Origin: a virus
Reading direction: 5' to 3' (one strand)
DNA: 44,173 bases
IMG/VR virus record: IMGVR_UViG_3300049435_000052
Span: 1 to 44,173 of that record
The notes beneath the pieces are model-generated. The model had not been told where the DNA came from. It searched no databases and worked only from the letters and a program-made list of their open reading frames with translations. Positions 7,957 through 14,855 of this stretch are shown piece after piece (the first letter of the stretch is position 1; every line of letters begins with the position of its first letter). Both the position numbers and the translations under genes were made by a program.

Positions 7957-8450
7957 CGCAGCCCTGTGCAGTCCGCGGACGCCGACCAGGGCGCCCAGCC
8001 GGAACGCCGCCACAAGGTCAGCGCGCGTGCTGTCTGCTCCGCGTACGACGCGGCGGCGGGGTCACCGTGACCGCCGACGCTGGCCCAGGTGGAGCGGAGG
8101 AACTGGTAGCGGCCGCGCGCGACCGATGCGGCGCCGACGCGCCAGGAGCCGTCGCGGCCTGACTCGCACCAGCGCAGCCGGGCCCACTGCGCGGCGGTCG
8201 GATCACCTGAGCGTGTCGTCGCGGTGATCGCGGGCCGCGGGGTGCCACGGGAGACACGCGGATGGCGCCGGTCAGGCGCAGGCGACGAGAGCAGCTCCGC
8301 CAACGGGGGACGTGGCGGGTGGGTCATGCCTTGGTCCGCAAAGGGTGCGGACGTGGACGCCTGACCGGCAGGACTGGCGGTCGTACGACCGAGGAGGAAC
8401 GCGCCGATGGTCAGCGCGACGACAGCGACGACCCGGATGACGCGCGTCAT
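7953..8450 (-). CDS. Secreted Rpf-like transglycosylase domain protein
   Basis: 165 aa from the ATG at 8450, overlapping the ParB-like stop (ATGA). An N-terminal hydrophobic helix (VIRVVAVVALTIGAFLLG, about 4-21) looks like a signal anchor; a Ser/Pro-rich linker follows. The C-terminal ~75 residues match the resuscitation-promoting-factor/lysozyme-like fold: WARLRWCESGRDGSW with the catalytic Glu in CESG, then GRYQFLRSTWASVGG, and a final Cys (SADCTGLR) that could pair with the CESG Cys. It would cleave host peptidoglycan outside the membrane. It lies in the replication region, far from the endolysin. Rpf domains are actinobacterial, which supports the host assignment. Confidence 0.8.
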   Translation of the reverse strand: MTRVIRVVAVVALTIGAFLLGRTTASPAGQASTSAPFADQGMTHPPRPPLAELLSSPAPDRRHPRVSRGTPRPAITATTRSGDPTAAQWARLRWCESGRDGSWRVGAASVARGRYQFLRSTWASVGGHGDPAAASYAEQTARALTLWRRSGWAPWSASADCTGLR

Positions 8451-9440
8451 GAGGCGACCGCCTGGCCCATGACCTTCGCCCGCTCGTCCTCGCGGATGGT
8501 CTGTTCCCAGCAGGGCCCGCAGGCCGGGCCGATGCGGACGCCCTCGGAGTGCCTGGCTGTGATGCACATGCCGGCGGCGGTCGGTGCGAGGTTGTGGTGG
8601 GCGTTGAACGTCGGCACCTGACTGGCCTGGAACCGGCGGCCGGCCTTCGTGTTCTTGCTCTTCGGCGCACCGAGCGGCCGCGGCCGGGCCTTCTGCCGCA
8701 TCTCGACGGCGAGCCGGTAACCATCGACCACGCCCATCTGCTTCGCGACGATCGCGCGCTGCGTTGCCTCGGGAAGGTCGAGCAGCGCGAGACGCGTGCA
8801 GACAGTCCAGGCGCTCAGCCCCGACCCGGTCACCGATCTGCTCGTGCGTCATGCCCATGTTGACCAGGGCCTGGTAGGCGTTGGCCTCTTCGATGGGGTT
8901 GAGCGCGCGGCGCTGCAGGTTCTCCACCAGCATGAGCTCGACCGTCTCCGCCCGGCCCATCGGCGGACGGACCACGACCATGCACGACCGCAGCCGGGGG
9001 ATGAGCAGCATCGCCGCGTGACGGCGGTGCCCGGCGATGAGCTCGTACCGGCCGCCGGTCTTGCGGGTGACGATGAGCGGCTGCAGCAGCCCGACCTCAC
9101 GGATCGACGCGGCGAGCTCGTCGAGGCCTTCGCCGATCTCCTCGCGGATGTTCGCGGGGTGCGCGTCGATCTCGTCCAGGCGGACGCGGAGGAGCTCGCT
9201 GTCAGGTGGTGAGGCGGGCATGGACAGACCCCCCCCCTGAAACTCGGGTGGGGCCGTGTCGAGGTCGCGGACGACCTGGCGCTGGTGGAGGCTCAGGCGC
9301 GCGGCGATCTGCGGCTGTGTCAGTCCTTCGGCGCGGAGCGCGTGCACGGCGGAGATCCGCTCGTCGCGGGTCAGCGGCACGGCACGGTCGCCGGCGACGG
9401 CACGCTGCACCGCGACCTCGTCCACCGGGCCCGGCCTCAC
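8447..9440 (-). CDS. HTH-ParB-like partition/nuclease-domain protein, frameshifted
   Basis: From GTG/ATG context at 9440 the first part has an HTH (ISAVHALRAEGLTQPQIAARLSLHQRQVVRDL), then a ParB N-terminal domain: LRVRLDEIDAHPANIREE, LLQPLIVTRKTGGRYELIAGHRRHAAM and LVENLQRRALNPIEEANAYQ. After MGMTHEQIGDRVG the frame goes wrong. The true continuation (LSAWTVCTRLALLDLPEATQ, then a Cys/His-rich tail CITARH...CGPCWEQ) is in the next frame and ends at 8447. One base too many in the C4 run 8819-8822 explains this. As written the first frame continues to 7953. ParB could also start independently at ATG 9221, after the C9 tract. Related proteins regulate or modify DNA in actinophages; partition is not implied. 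Confidence 0.75.
8819..8822. other. Frameshift point in ParB-like gene
   Basis: On the minus strand GGGG is followed by CTGAGC. Three G here would give DRVGLSAWTVC, the normal ParB HTH sequence; four G shift the frame. It may be a sequencing error, a real mutation or a recoding site. Confidence 0.65.
9229..9237. repeat. Poly-C9 tract at HTH/ParB junction
   Basis: Nine C on the plus strand (nine G in the transcript), 7 nt before a possible ParB ATG at 9221. With 9 the HTH and ParB domains are one protein; with 10 the HTH part stops at 9202-9204. The G-run may also act as a ribosome site. Confidence 0.85.
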
Positions 9441-10333
9441 GACGCGGCCCGGCGGAAACGGCGGCGCTCCAGCGCCTCGACGGTCACACCGAGCCGGCCG
9501 GCGATCTCCTCATCCGAACAGCCGACCTGGCGCAGGAACGCCTCGTCCTCGACCGTCGCGCCCCGCGGTGAGCCGCCGGCCTGGTGACCTGCCGGTGCCG
9601 CGGCCGGGTCGTCGATCGTGTCGTCGTCCCACGCCAGCGGCGGCGCCCAACCCTTCCCCGCAGCACGCGCGGCGGCCAGCGACGACGGGCCCGGCGTCAT
9701 CGACAGCTCGTCGTAGACGGCGGCGACGCGCAGCGCGGTCGACCGGTGCACCTGCCGCCCGTAGAGGACGTTCGCCGGGCGGGACCGGGGACCATAGCCG
9801 AGCCGGGTGAAGATTTCGCGGAGCGGCCACCCGACCCGCACCAGCGCCTGGATGCGGCGGCGGGTGCCGGTCGGGTCGACCCATGCGGGGGGGAGCAGCC
9901 CGGCGCAGTGCAAGGTCTTGTACCGGGTCCGCGCGCTACGCGGGTCGCGTGTGGCCTCGCGCTCGCCGTGGACGAGCGCGACGAGCGGCAACTGCACGGA
10001 GGGCCGGACCCGGGCGGTCATGACGGCACCGGGACAGGTACGCCGGACGTGAGGGTCGCAGGCAGGAACAGCTTGAGACCCCCCCCCCAGCTCGTGAACC
10101 GACTGGCCGGCGGCTGCGGCGATCGCGATGGTGTGCGCGACCTCGAGCGGCAGGCCGGTCTTCGTGCACGCGGCGATCACCCGGGCGTGCTCGGCCTGCC
10201 GGCGGGTGAACTCGCGCTGGCTCCCGGACCCGTCCGCGTAGATGGCCTGGCCAGGGATCCGGCCGGTGCGAGTCCAGTAATCCAATTGGCGATAGGTACA
10301 ACCGGCGAAGTCGACAACCTGCGAACTCCTCAT
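9437..10333 (-). CDS. MerR-like HTH protein fused in frame to multi-HTH protein
   Basis: 298 aa from the ATG at 10333, which overlaps the HNH stop (ATGA). Residues 1-90 are MerR-like (SQVVDFAGCTYRQLDYWTRTGRIP, then a helical half). Residues from the internal ATG at 10021 onward (194 aa) repeat the family of 6366-7262: GTRRRIQALVRVGWPLREIF, MTPGPSSLAAARAAG, DDDTIDDPAAAP and a last HTH (GCSDEEIAGRLGVTVEALERR). A C10 tract at 10079-10088 joins the two. With nine C the first gene would instead end ...VPVPVPS and stop at 10018-10020, in a perfect ATGA overlap with 10021. So the natural state is probably two genes; the fusion is either an error or a slippage product. Confidence 0.7.
   Translation of the reverse strand: MRSSQVVDFAGCTYRQLDYWTRTGRIPGQAIYADGSGSQREFTRRQAEHARVIAACTKTGLPLEVAHTIAIAAAAGQSVHELGGGSQAVPACDPHVRRTCPGAVMTARVRPSVQLPLVALVHGEREATRDPRSARTRYKTLHCAGLLPPAWVDPTGTRRRIQALVRVGWPLREIFTRLGYGPRSRPANVLYGRQVHRSTALRVAAVYDELSMTPGPSSLAAARAAGKGWAPPLAWDDDTIDDPAAAPAGHQAGGSPRGATVEDEAFLRQVGCSDEEIAGRLGVTVEALERRRFRRAAS
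10079..10088. repeat. Poly-C10 tract between MerR-like and multi-HTH domains
   Basis: Ten C on the plus strand. The present length fuses two HTH proteins; one base fewer restores a standard ATGA stop-start junction at 10018-10021. Confidence 0.9.
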
Positions 10334-10797
10334 GCCGCCCTCCAATGAATCCCGAGAGCGACAGCGCGAGCGGATGCGTTGGAGACGCCGTACTTACGTC
10401 CGAGCGCGCGGTAGGACAGACCGGCGTCGCGGTCACGTCGGAGTGCGACGACCGTCTCGGGCGTCAGCTTCGCCTTGCCATGCCGCTCGTTGCGTGCGGT
10501 CTTACCAGCGCGGTCGCGGTCGGCTGCGTTGTCGCGCATGGTGCCGGGTCGGACGTGGATTGGACGGAGGCACTGTGGCCGGTTGCACAGATGCCGGACG
10601 ATCGGTGCGAGCAGTGCACCATGGGTGAACCGTGCGACGACGCGATGCGCGAGCCGCTGACGATCGCCGGGGACCGACAGTGTGCGGTAGCCGCTGCCGT
10701 CGTGCGGCGCCGTGTCGAGCAGCCAGCAGCCGTCAGACGTGACGATGACGGGCTGGCCCTGGAGCATCGCGGCCACGCGGTACTCGTCTTCGGTCAT
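10330..10797 (-). CDS. HNH homing-type endonuclease (first of three)
   Basis: 155 aa, ATG start overlapping the RusA-like stop. An HNH_3-type core is visible: RLAHRVVARFTHGALLAPIVRHLCNRPQCLRPIHVRPGTMRDNAAD, with the His of VRHLCN, the Cys pair and the closing Asn-rich turn. The C-terminus is a DNA-binding HTH (LTPETVVALRRDRDAGLSYRALGRKYGVSNASARAVALG). This pattern is that of a free-standing phage homing endonuclease, which cuts DNA at a target site and spreads itself. It is embedded in the overlapping early operon without disturbing neighbours. Target unknown. Confidence 0.8.
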   Translation of the reverse strand: MTEDEYRVAAMLQGQPVIVTSDGCWLLDTAPHDGSGYRTLSVPGDRQRLAHRVVARFTHGALLAPIVRHLCNRPQCLRPIHVRPGTMRDNAADRDRAGKTARNERHGKAKLTPETVVALRRDRDAGLSYRALGRKYGVSNASARAVALGIHWRAA

Positions 10798-11333
10798 GAC
10801 ATCGCCCAGATGCGGATCCGCGCGCCGGCCGTGGCCATCGCATCCGGGTGTCCGTCCGGGTAGACCTTGACGCTGTGCTCCTCGCTCACCGTCGCGTCGT
10901 CGGTCCACACGCCTGCGTCGGTCAGCGCGTCCCTCGTGGCGCGGACGCACTTGTCGATGTCGGGCTTGACCGTGTGGAACATCGGCGCGTCATCGCGGAC
11001 CAGGTGTGCGTTGCGCCCGGTGCGGTAGTGCGACTTGGGCCGGGGGAAGGTGAACACGGTCTCGACGTAGAGCGGGCCGCCGAGCAGGGAGAACGGGTCG
11101 CCGGTTCCCTCGCGTGCGGCCATCGCGTCGAGCGCCGCGAACTTCACGGCCTCACGCCACGGTTTGAGCGCCGTGGCGTTGTCGTCGTAGATCGCGCCGT
11201 ACCGGTTCCTCGTCTTGCTGCCCTGCGGTGCGGGCTTCCCGAACACGAACACCTCGAGCAGTGGCCGCCCACGGTTGGTGCCGGCGGCCGGGGAAGTGGT
11301 CTCCGGGACGTCGAGCGGCAGCGCGGCGGTCAT
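10794..11333 (-). CDS. RusA-like Holliday-junction resolvase
   Basis: 179 aa from the ATG at 11333 (an upstream start at 11375 would overlap the previous gene). The pattern FVFGKPAPQGSKTRN near the start, TFPRPKSHYRTG in the middle and the acidic motif HTVKPDIDKCVRATRDALTDAGVWTDDATV near residues 115-145 are the RusA signature, with three Asp residues expected to bind Mg2+. RusA enzymes are dimeric resolvases that cut four-way junctions during phage recombination or before packaging. It is placed among recombination genes, which fits. A GGAG ribosome site lies upstream. Confidence 0.85.
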   Translation of the reverse strand: MTAALPLDVPETTSPAAGTNRGRPLLEVFVFGKPAPQGSKTRNRYGAIYDDNATALKPWREAVKFAALDAMAAREGTGDPFSLLGGPLYVETVFTFPRPKSHYRTGRNAHLVRDDAPMFHTVKPDIDKCVRATRDALTDAGVWTDDATVSEEHSVKVYPDGHPDAMATAGARIRIWAMS

Positions 11334-11340
11334 GACGCGC

Positions 11341-11664
11341 TCACAGCGGGAGCTCCTGCTCGGCCCACGGCCCATCCGCTAATGGGGGGGGGCGACGGCC
11401 CAACGTCCGCACCCGGCGCGACGGCTTCGACGGTTTGAAACCGCACGCACGCTTGAGGTTCGGCGTGCCGATCTCCCGGCGCGACCCGTCAGAGTCCAGC
11501 GTCACCGTCGACGTCTCGTTCCCCGCGACCATGACGACACCGCGCGGCGGCGCCGCGGCGTACACCCAGCCGGGGACGGTCCGCTGCACGGGCAGCACCA
11601 CGACCCGCTCACCGGCCCGCGGCGGCCCCTCGTGGAACTGGCCGCACCGGCGGCACGCCTTCAC
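11341..11664 (-). CDS. Small zinc-knuckle protein with poly-P end set by G9 tract
   Basis: 107 aa from a GTG overlapping the preceding stop. It begins VKACRRCGQFHEG (CxxC, His), followed by a beta-rich segment (ERVVVLPVQRTVPGWVYAAAPPRGVVMVAGNETSTVTLDSDG) and a basic region (KRACGFKPSKPSRRVRTLGRR). No family is recognised. The C-terminus depends on the homopolymer at 11384-11392: nine bases give ...PPPLADGPWAEQELPL; eight end at once; ten would extend to an ATGA overlap with the RusA-like start. Confidence 0.55.
   Translation of the reverse strand: MKACRRCGQFHEGPPRAGERVVVLPVQRTVPGWVYAAAPPRGVVMVAGNETSTVTLDSDGSRREIGTPNLKRACGFKPSKPSRRVRTLGRRPPPLADGPWAEQELPL
11384..11392. repeat. Poly-G9 tract near gene end before RusA-like gene
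   Basis: Nine G on the plus strand. Length 8 gives an immediate stop, 9 a stop at 11341-11343, and 10 a stop at 11330-11332 that overlaps the next ATG. Confidence 0.9.
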
Positions 11665-11981
11665 GACCGGCCGTCCGGCAGTGTGAACCGCCGCGAGATC
11701 GACGTGACCGTGCACTGCTCGACCAGCTCCGGCGCCTGCTCCTTCAGCTTCTTCTGATCGAGACGCCGCGACTCGACGACGGTCCACCGGACCGCGACGG
11801 CGCCGTCGACCAGGCCGGTCTCGGCCTCTCCGAGGGCCTCCTCGAGGTGCCGGCGGGCCTCGGCGCGGACCTCTTCCATCCGGCGGATCTGCTCGTCGGC
11901 CTGCCGGTACACGGTGACCCAGCCGGCGTCGGCCTGGCCGAGGTCGACGGTGGCGCGGGTCTCCGGCGCGGCGGCGGTCAT
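11661..11981 (-). CDS. Recombination-associated small protein (YqaJ C-terminal-like)
   Basis: 106 aa, ATG start. After DLGQADAGWVTVYRQADEQIRRMEEVRAEARRHLEEALGEAE, a helical or coiled-coil part, the C-terminus reads VRWTVVESRRLDQKKLKEQAPELVEQCTVTSISRRFTL. This last segment strongly resembles the tail of phage YqaJ-type exonucleases, where the same pattern follows the nuclease core. Here the nuclease core is absent, so it may be a stand-alone accessory domain acting with the PD-(D/E)XK enzyme at 5563-6369 or the RusA-like protein. That pairing is inferred. Confidence 0.65.
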   Translation of the reverse strand: MTAAAPETRATVDLGQADAGWVTVYRQADEQIRRMEEVRAEARRHLEEALGEAETGLVDGAVAVRWTVVESRRLDQKKLKEQAPELVEQCTVTSISRRFTLPDGRS

Positions 11982-12205
11982 GCCGCACCGCCCGGGCGCT
12001 GGAACGGCAGCACGGCCGCGTCGGACCGGTGTCGGAACGCGGGATGGTGGGCTTTCGCCCGGTCCAGCGCGTGAGGGTCTCGGGTGAGTGCGAGCTCGGT
12101 CTGCAGGTCGAGGGTGCCGCCGGTGCGGCAGCCTTCCCAGACGGCGCCGGCGACGAAGCAGAGGATGCCGATGGCGCCGACGGCGAGGGCGATCAGGGGG
12201 CTCAT
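11978..12205 (-). CDS. Small membrane protein
   Basis: 75 aa, ATG start, overlapping neighbours on both sides by 4 nt. An N-terminal hydrophobic helix (LIALAVGAIGILCFVAGAVW, about 4-23) is followed by a soluble tail with a single Cys and several His. Single-span early proteins of this type are common in actinophage operons; function unknown. Confidence 0.6.
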   Translation of the reverse strand: MSPLIALAVGAIGILCFVAGAVWEGCRTGGTLDLQTELALTRDPHALDRAKAHHPAFRHRSDAAVLPFQRPGGAA

Positions 12206-12738
12206 CTGGCACGCTCACGCAGGCGAATGCACGTACGGCAGAGACGCGATCCGTCGCGGCGTACATAGACGTTGTCAGGGGTCAGAAGATGGCCGCCCTT
12301 GACGCAACGGCCGGTTTGGCGGACGCGGGCCGATGGACTGGTGCCGCGCCGCCAGTTGGCCAGATCGGAAACCGCGTCGAGGTGCAACGGTCGGCAGCAG
12401 GCATGCACGCGGCACAGATGGTCGATGACGAGGCCATCGGCAATCGGTTCGACGAGCAGCTCGAACACAACCCGGTGGACGTACCGGAGCCGGCCCTCTT
12501 CGTCAGCGATGACGCCGTAGCCGCGAGTACGAGCTCCGCTCCAGATCCAGCATCCGCCAGGGGTTGCCACGATGCGCGGCCAGAGGCGGTCCACCATCGG
12601 GATACGGCGCGACGGCCGGTCGTCGGTAGTTCCGTGAGTCCGTTGCCGCCAGTAGTGCTTGCCGCACAGCCCGCGGGCAAGGTGCTCACCGACACAGTCA
12701 TCGACGGCGCAGGTACGTGTCAATGTCATCGTGGCCAT
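12202..12738 (-). CDS. HNH homing-type endonuclease with zinc motifs (second of three)
   Basis: 178 aa, ATG start. It starts with a zinc patch (CAVDDCVGEHLARGLCGKHY). An HNH_3 core follows: GGCWIWSGARTRGYGVI, YVHRVVFELLVEPIADGLVIDHLCRVHACCRPLHLDAVSD. It ends with a second metal patch (CVKGGHLLTPDNVYVRRDGSRLCRTC). Its layout matches the plus-strand HNH at 17083-17577 almost block for block, so the two are related copies. Free-standing homing endonucleases cut DNA at specific sites. It overlaps the downstream small membrane gene by 14 nt at its start, within a tightly packed operon. Confidence 0.85.
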   Translation of the reverse strand: MATMTLTRTCAVDDCVGEHLARGLCGKHYWRQRTHGTTDDRPSRRIPMVDRLWPRIVATPGGCWIWSGARTRGYGVIADEEGRLRYVHRVVFELLVEPIADGLVIDHLCRVHACCRPLHLDAVSDLANWRRGTSPSARVRQTGRCVKGGHLLTPDNVYVRRDGSRLCRTCIRLRERAR

Positions 12739-12959
12739 GCCGCACCTCCAGGCAAGTCAGCCTCCGTGGCCTCGTGATGAGCGGCGTCGGGGTCGGGCCA
12801 GTCGTCACCGTCGACGAGCCGGACGTGCGAGTGCTCCTGGCCCCAGGCGAGCCCGGCGGGGCGTACCGGCCGGCGGTCGGCGCCGGGGCGGTGCGCGTGC
12901 AGCTCGGCAGCGGCGACGGTGAGCACGCACACGGCGCAGATGACGACGAGGGCGATCAC
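12726..12959 (-). CDS. Small membrane-anchored protein
   Basis: 77 aa, GTG start overlapping the upstream stop. One N-terminal hydrophobic helix (IALVVICAVCVLTVAAAELHA, about 2-22) precedes a soluble, acidic and His-rich tail. Its end overlaps the start of the HNH gene by 13 nt. No family recognised. Confidence 0.5.
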   Translation of the reverse strand: MIALVVICAVCVLTVAAAELHAHRPGADRRPVRPAGLAWGQEHSHVRLVDGDDWPDPDAAHHEATEADLPGGAAWPR

Positions 12960-13651
12960 TGGGCCACCGCCTCAGCAGCAGCGGCGATCGGTTCACCGTC
13001 GATGTCGCATTCGTGCAGCACCGTGCAGCTGCGGACCTTGCACTTGTCCGCGGAGCTCTGGCTGCCGATGACGACCAGGTCTGCGGCGTCGACCTGGCAG
13101 GCGACGAACCGCGCGTCGCCGCTGCCGTTGTAGTAGCCGAGGGTCAGATGCGGCCGCGGGGACAGGTGCAGGCCCTGTCCGCATGCGTTGGTCGGCTGCC
13201 AGTCGGGCGCTTCGGGCTTGTCGCCGGGTTGGTAGCGGGTGCCGTAGCCGGACAGCCAGTCCTGCCCGACGGCCTTGAACAGGACGGTTTTGCCGTCGTC
13301 GACATGGACGCCGTAGTAGGCGAGCCAGTTCGCCGGGTCGGTCAGGTCGGGCGGGGTGATGACCACCCCGCCGTTGACGGTGGAGCGCATGGACAGGCGG
13401 TGCACTGCAACGTAGGGAGTCGCGTCCACCGTCGCCGAGTCGTACGCGCGCACCGTCGCCGAGCCGTACGCGTCCACCGTCGCCGAGTCGTACGCGCGCA
13501 CCGTCGCCGAGCCGTACGCGCGCACCGTCGCCGAGCCGTACGCGTAGAAAATTTCGTCAGGGGCCGGGTCGACGATTTCGCCGTAGTCGTCGGCCTCCAG
13601 GACCTTAGCGAGTTCGGCGTTGGTGCGGACCTTGCGCCAGCGGGCGGTCAT
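12956..13651 (-). CDS. Octapeptide beta-helix repeat protein with DUF7666-like domain
   Basis: 231 aa from the ATG at 13651 (a longer frame upstream enters other genes). Residues about 37-76 are five tandem octapeptides of AYxSATV(R/D) type, a pattern expected to stack as a small beta-helix. The remainder (LAYYGVHVDDGKTVLFKAVGQDWLSGYG, then GLHLSPRPHLTLGYY and FVACQVDAADLVV) looks like the domain that follows such repeats in other phage and bacterial proteins. Function is unknown; a scaffolding or binding role for the repeat is possible. The DNA repeats are nearly identical, so copy number can change easily. Confidence 0.65.
   Translation of the reverse strand: MTARWRKVRTNAELAKVLEADDYGEIVDPAPDEIFYAYGSATVRAYGSATVRAYDSATVDAYGSATVRAYDSATVDATPYVAVHRLSMRSTVNGGVVITPPDLTDPANWLAYYGVHVDDGKTVLFKAVGQDWLSGYGTRYQPGDKPEAPDWQPTNACGQGLHLSPRPHLTLGYYNGSGDARFVACQVDAADLVVIGSQSSADKCKVRSCTVLHECDIDGEPIAAAAEAVAQ
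13427..13546. repeat. Five tandem 24-bp repeats
   Basis: Five 24-bp units, each starting CACCGTCGCCGAG, at 13427, 13451, 13475, 13499 and 13523. They differ at a few positions, mainly an AGT/AGC change and GCGCG/GCGTC at the end. They encode the octapeptide repeats of the overlapping gene. Confidence 0.9.
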
Positions 13652-13824
13652 GACGCACCGACCGTGATGACAGCCCGCTTGTGGAGCTGGATGCGACGGG
13701 TGGCGATGAACCGTTCGACTGCGGCCGCGCAGGCGACGCACAGTCCCCAGCGGCCGATGGTGGCCCGCTGACGGCAGCAACGGCAGGTCCCCATGTTGGG
13801 GTCGTCCTCGACGGGCGTCGCCAT
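13648..13824 (-). CDS. Small zinc-finger protein
   Basis: 58 aa from the ATG at 13824, which overlaps the upstream TGA by one base; an earlier start at 13839 would overlap further. It has two CxxC motifs (CRCC and CVAC) flanking a short basic loop (RQRATIGRWGL), then a helical basic tail (AVERFIATRRIQLHKR). A single treble-clef-like zinc site is likely. Function unknown. Confidence 0.6.
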   Translation of the reverse strand: MATPVEDDPNMGTCRCCRQRATIGRWGLCVACAAAVERFIATRRIQLHKRAVITVGAS

Positions 13825-14288
13825 CACTCGCCGCCGCACTCGACGTGCGACTGGCAGTTATGCCAGCAGTCAGCGTCGTCAGCGCAGACCGCGTCGCCGG
13901 TGACAGCGCAACGCCGGATCTCGTCGAACTCCGGGAGCAAGCGACGCGAGCAGGCAGCACATTCGACCGCCTGCGGGTGCCCCTCCGTGAACTCCTTCCA
14001 CCCCTGCAGGAACCCGACCAGCTGCAACGGACCCAGCCCGTACAGCAGCGACCCTTGCTCACGCCACTGCGGGTAGCGGGCGTTCGCACGCAGCGCCACG
14101 TCCAACGGCAGCGGGACCAGCGACGTGCGCCGGGCGTTGAGCCGGAACTCGTCGTACCGGCCGGGCAGACGGCCCGTGTGTGTGTAGAGGGTCCCGGCGA
14201 TGCTGCCGTCGTTGTGACCGCTCAGGTAGGCGGTGAGCCGCGGGTCGGACGTGTCGACATCCGGCGGGATCGCAACCGGGGCGGTCAC
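13824..14288 (-). CDS. Early protein with C-terminal Cys cluster
   Basis: 154 aa from a GTG overlapping the previous stop. A central part (LTAYLSGHNDGSIAGTLYTHTGRLPGRYDEFRLNAR) and a leucine-rich helix (YGLGPLQLVGFLQGWKEFTEG) precede a Cys/His-rich end: CAACSRRL, then CAVTGDAVCADDADCWHNCQSHVEC. That end could bind two metal ions. Not assigned to a family. It is in the promoter-proximal part of the early operon, so an early takeover role is conceivable. Confidence 0.6.
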   Translation of the reverse strand: MTAPVAIPPDVDTSDPRLTAYLSGHNDGSIAGTLYTHTGRLPGRYDEFRLNARRTSLVPLPLDVALRANARYPQWREQGSLLYGLGPLQLVGFLQGWKEFTEGHPQAVECAACSRRLLPEFDEIRRCAVTGDAVCADDADCWHNCQSHVECGGE

Positions 14289-14605
14289 TGCGAGTCCCTG
14301 AACATCTGCGCGAACTCGGGCGGCACGACCCATCGGTCCAACTCACCGAGCGGGAACAGACCCCACTCGGTGCCGCTGTCCAAGGCATACAGGTCGCTCC
14401 ACGCGACACCGAGACGGGCGATGACGAGAGCCCGGGCAGACAGGTAGTCCGGGGCGACGACGGTGACGAACCCGTCGCGGTGCGCCCGGTCGTAATAAGG
14501 GTGCGGCTCACGCGGGTACTGCTGGCCGAACGTGACGCGGTACTCGCTCCCGCGGTCGGCGCGGACGTCGGCCTCGGTCGTGCTGGTCTCTGTGCTGGTG
14601 GTCAT
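14285..14605 (-). CDS. Small hypothetical early protein
   Basis: 106 aa, ATG start with an AGGAG ribosome site 9-10 nt upstream. Thr/Ser-rich first 15 residues are followed by a compact mixed domain (YRVTFGQQYPREPHPYYDRAHRDGFVTVVAPDYLSARALVIARLG). The pattern resembles small phage proteins with an acid-aromatic C-terminus (ALDSGTEWGLFPLGELDRW). No function assigned. A strong hairpin lies just upstream (14644-14676). Confidence 0.6.
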   Translation of the reverse strand: MTTSTETSTTEADVRADRGSEYRVTFGQQYPREPHPYYDRAHRDGFVTVVAPDYLSARALVIARLGVAWSDLYALDSGTEWGLFPLGELDRWVVPPEFAQMFRDSQ

Positions 14606-14643
14606 CTGCTGCTGCTCCTCTACGATGGGGACTGCTGTTCCTT

Positions 14644-14676
14644 GACGGGCTCTCGCGTGCGATGCGAGGGCCCGTC
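14644..14676 (-). terminator. Terminator/attenuator-like hairpin after first early genes
   Basis: GACGGGC (14644-14650) pairs with GCCCGTC (14670-14676), and CTCGC (14652-14656) with GCGAG (14664-14668); a single mismatch lies between them. Twelve pairs close a 7-nt loop. It sits between the 14682-14855 gene and 14285-14605. No U-run follows, so partial termination or attenuation of the early operon is most likely. Confidence 0.5.
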
Positions 14677-14681
14677 GAACG

Positions 14682-14855
14682 TCAGGGGGAGTGCGCGGCG
14701 GTCCGGCCGGCGGTGACAGCCTCACGGGCGAGCCGCAGCTGGACGTCGGCGAACACCTCGGAGAGCTCCTCCGCCACGGCCCGACCCGTGTCGCTGTCGG
14801 GATCGAGCGGCTCGACGTGCGGCGGGGTCCACTCGGCCGCGGGCTGCGCGGTCAT
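14682..14855 (-). CDS. Very small early protein after repressor-like gene
   Basis: 57 aa, ATG at 14855 overlapping the HTH gene stop (ATGA), stop at 14682-14684. After a Pro-rich start (MTAQPAAEWTPPHVEPLD) it forms an acidic then basic helix (GRAVAEELSEVFADVQLRLAREAVTAGRTAA). The tight overlap supports it as a real gene co-translated with the regulator. Function unknown. Confidence 0.55.
   Translation of the reverse strand: MTAQPAAEWTPPHVEPLDPDSDTGRAVAEELSEVFADVQLRLAREAVTAGRTAAHSP

Noticed and set aside
13427-13546. Possible CRISPR array
   Set aside because: Repeats are contiguous without spacers and lie in a coding frame.
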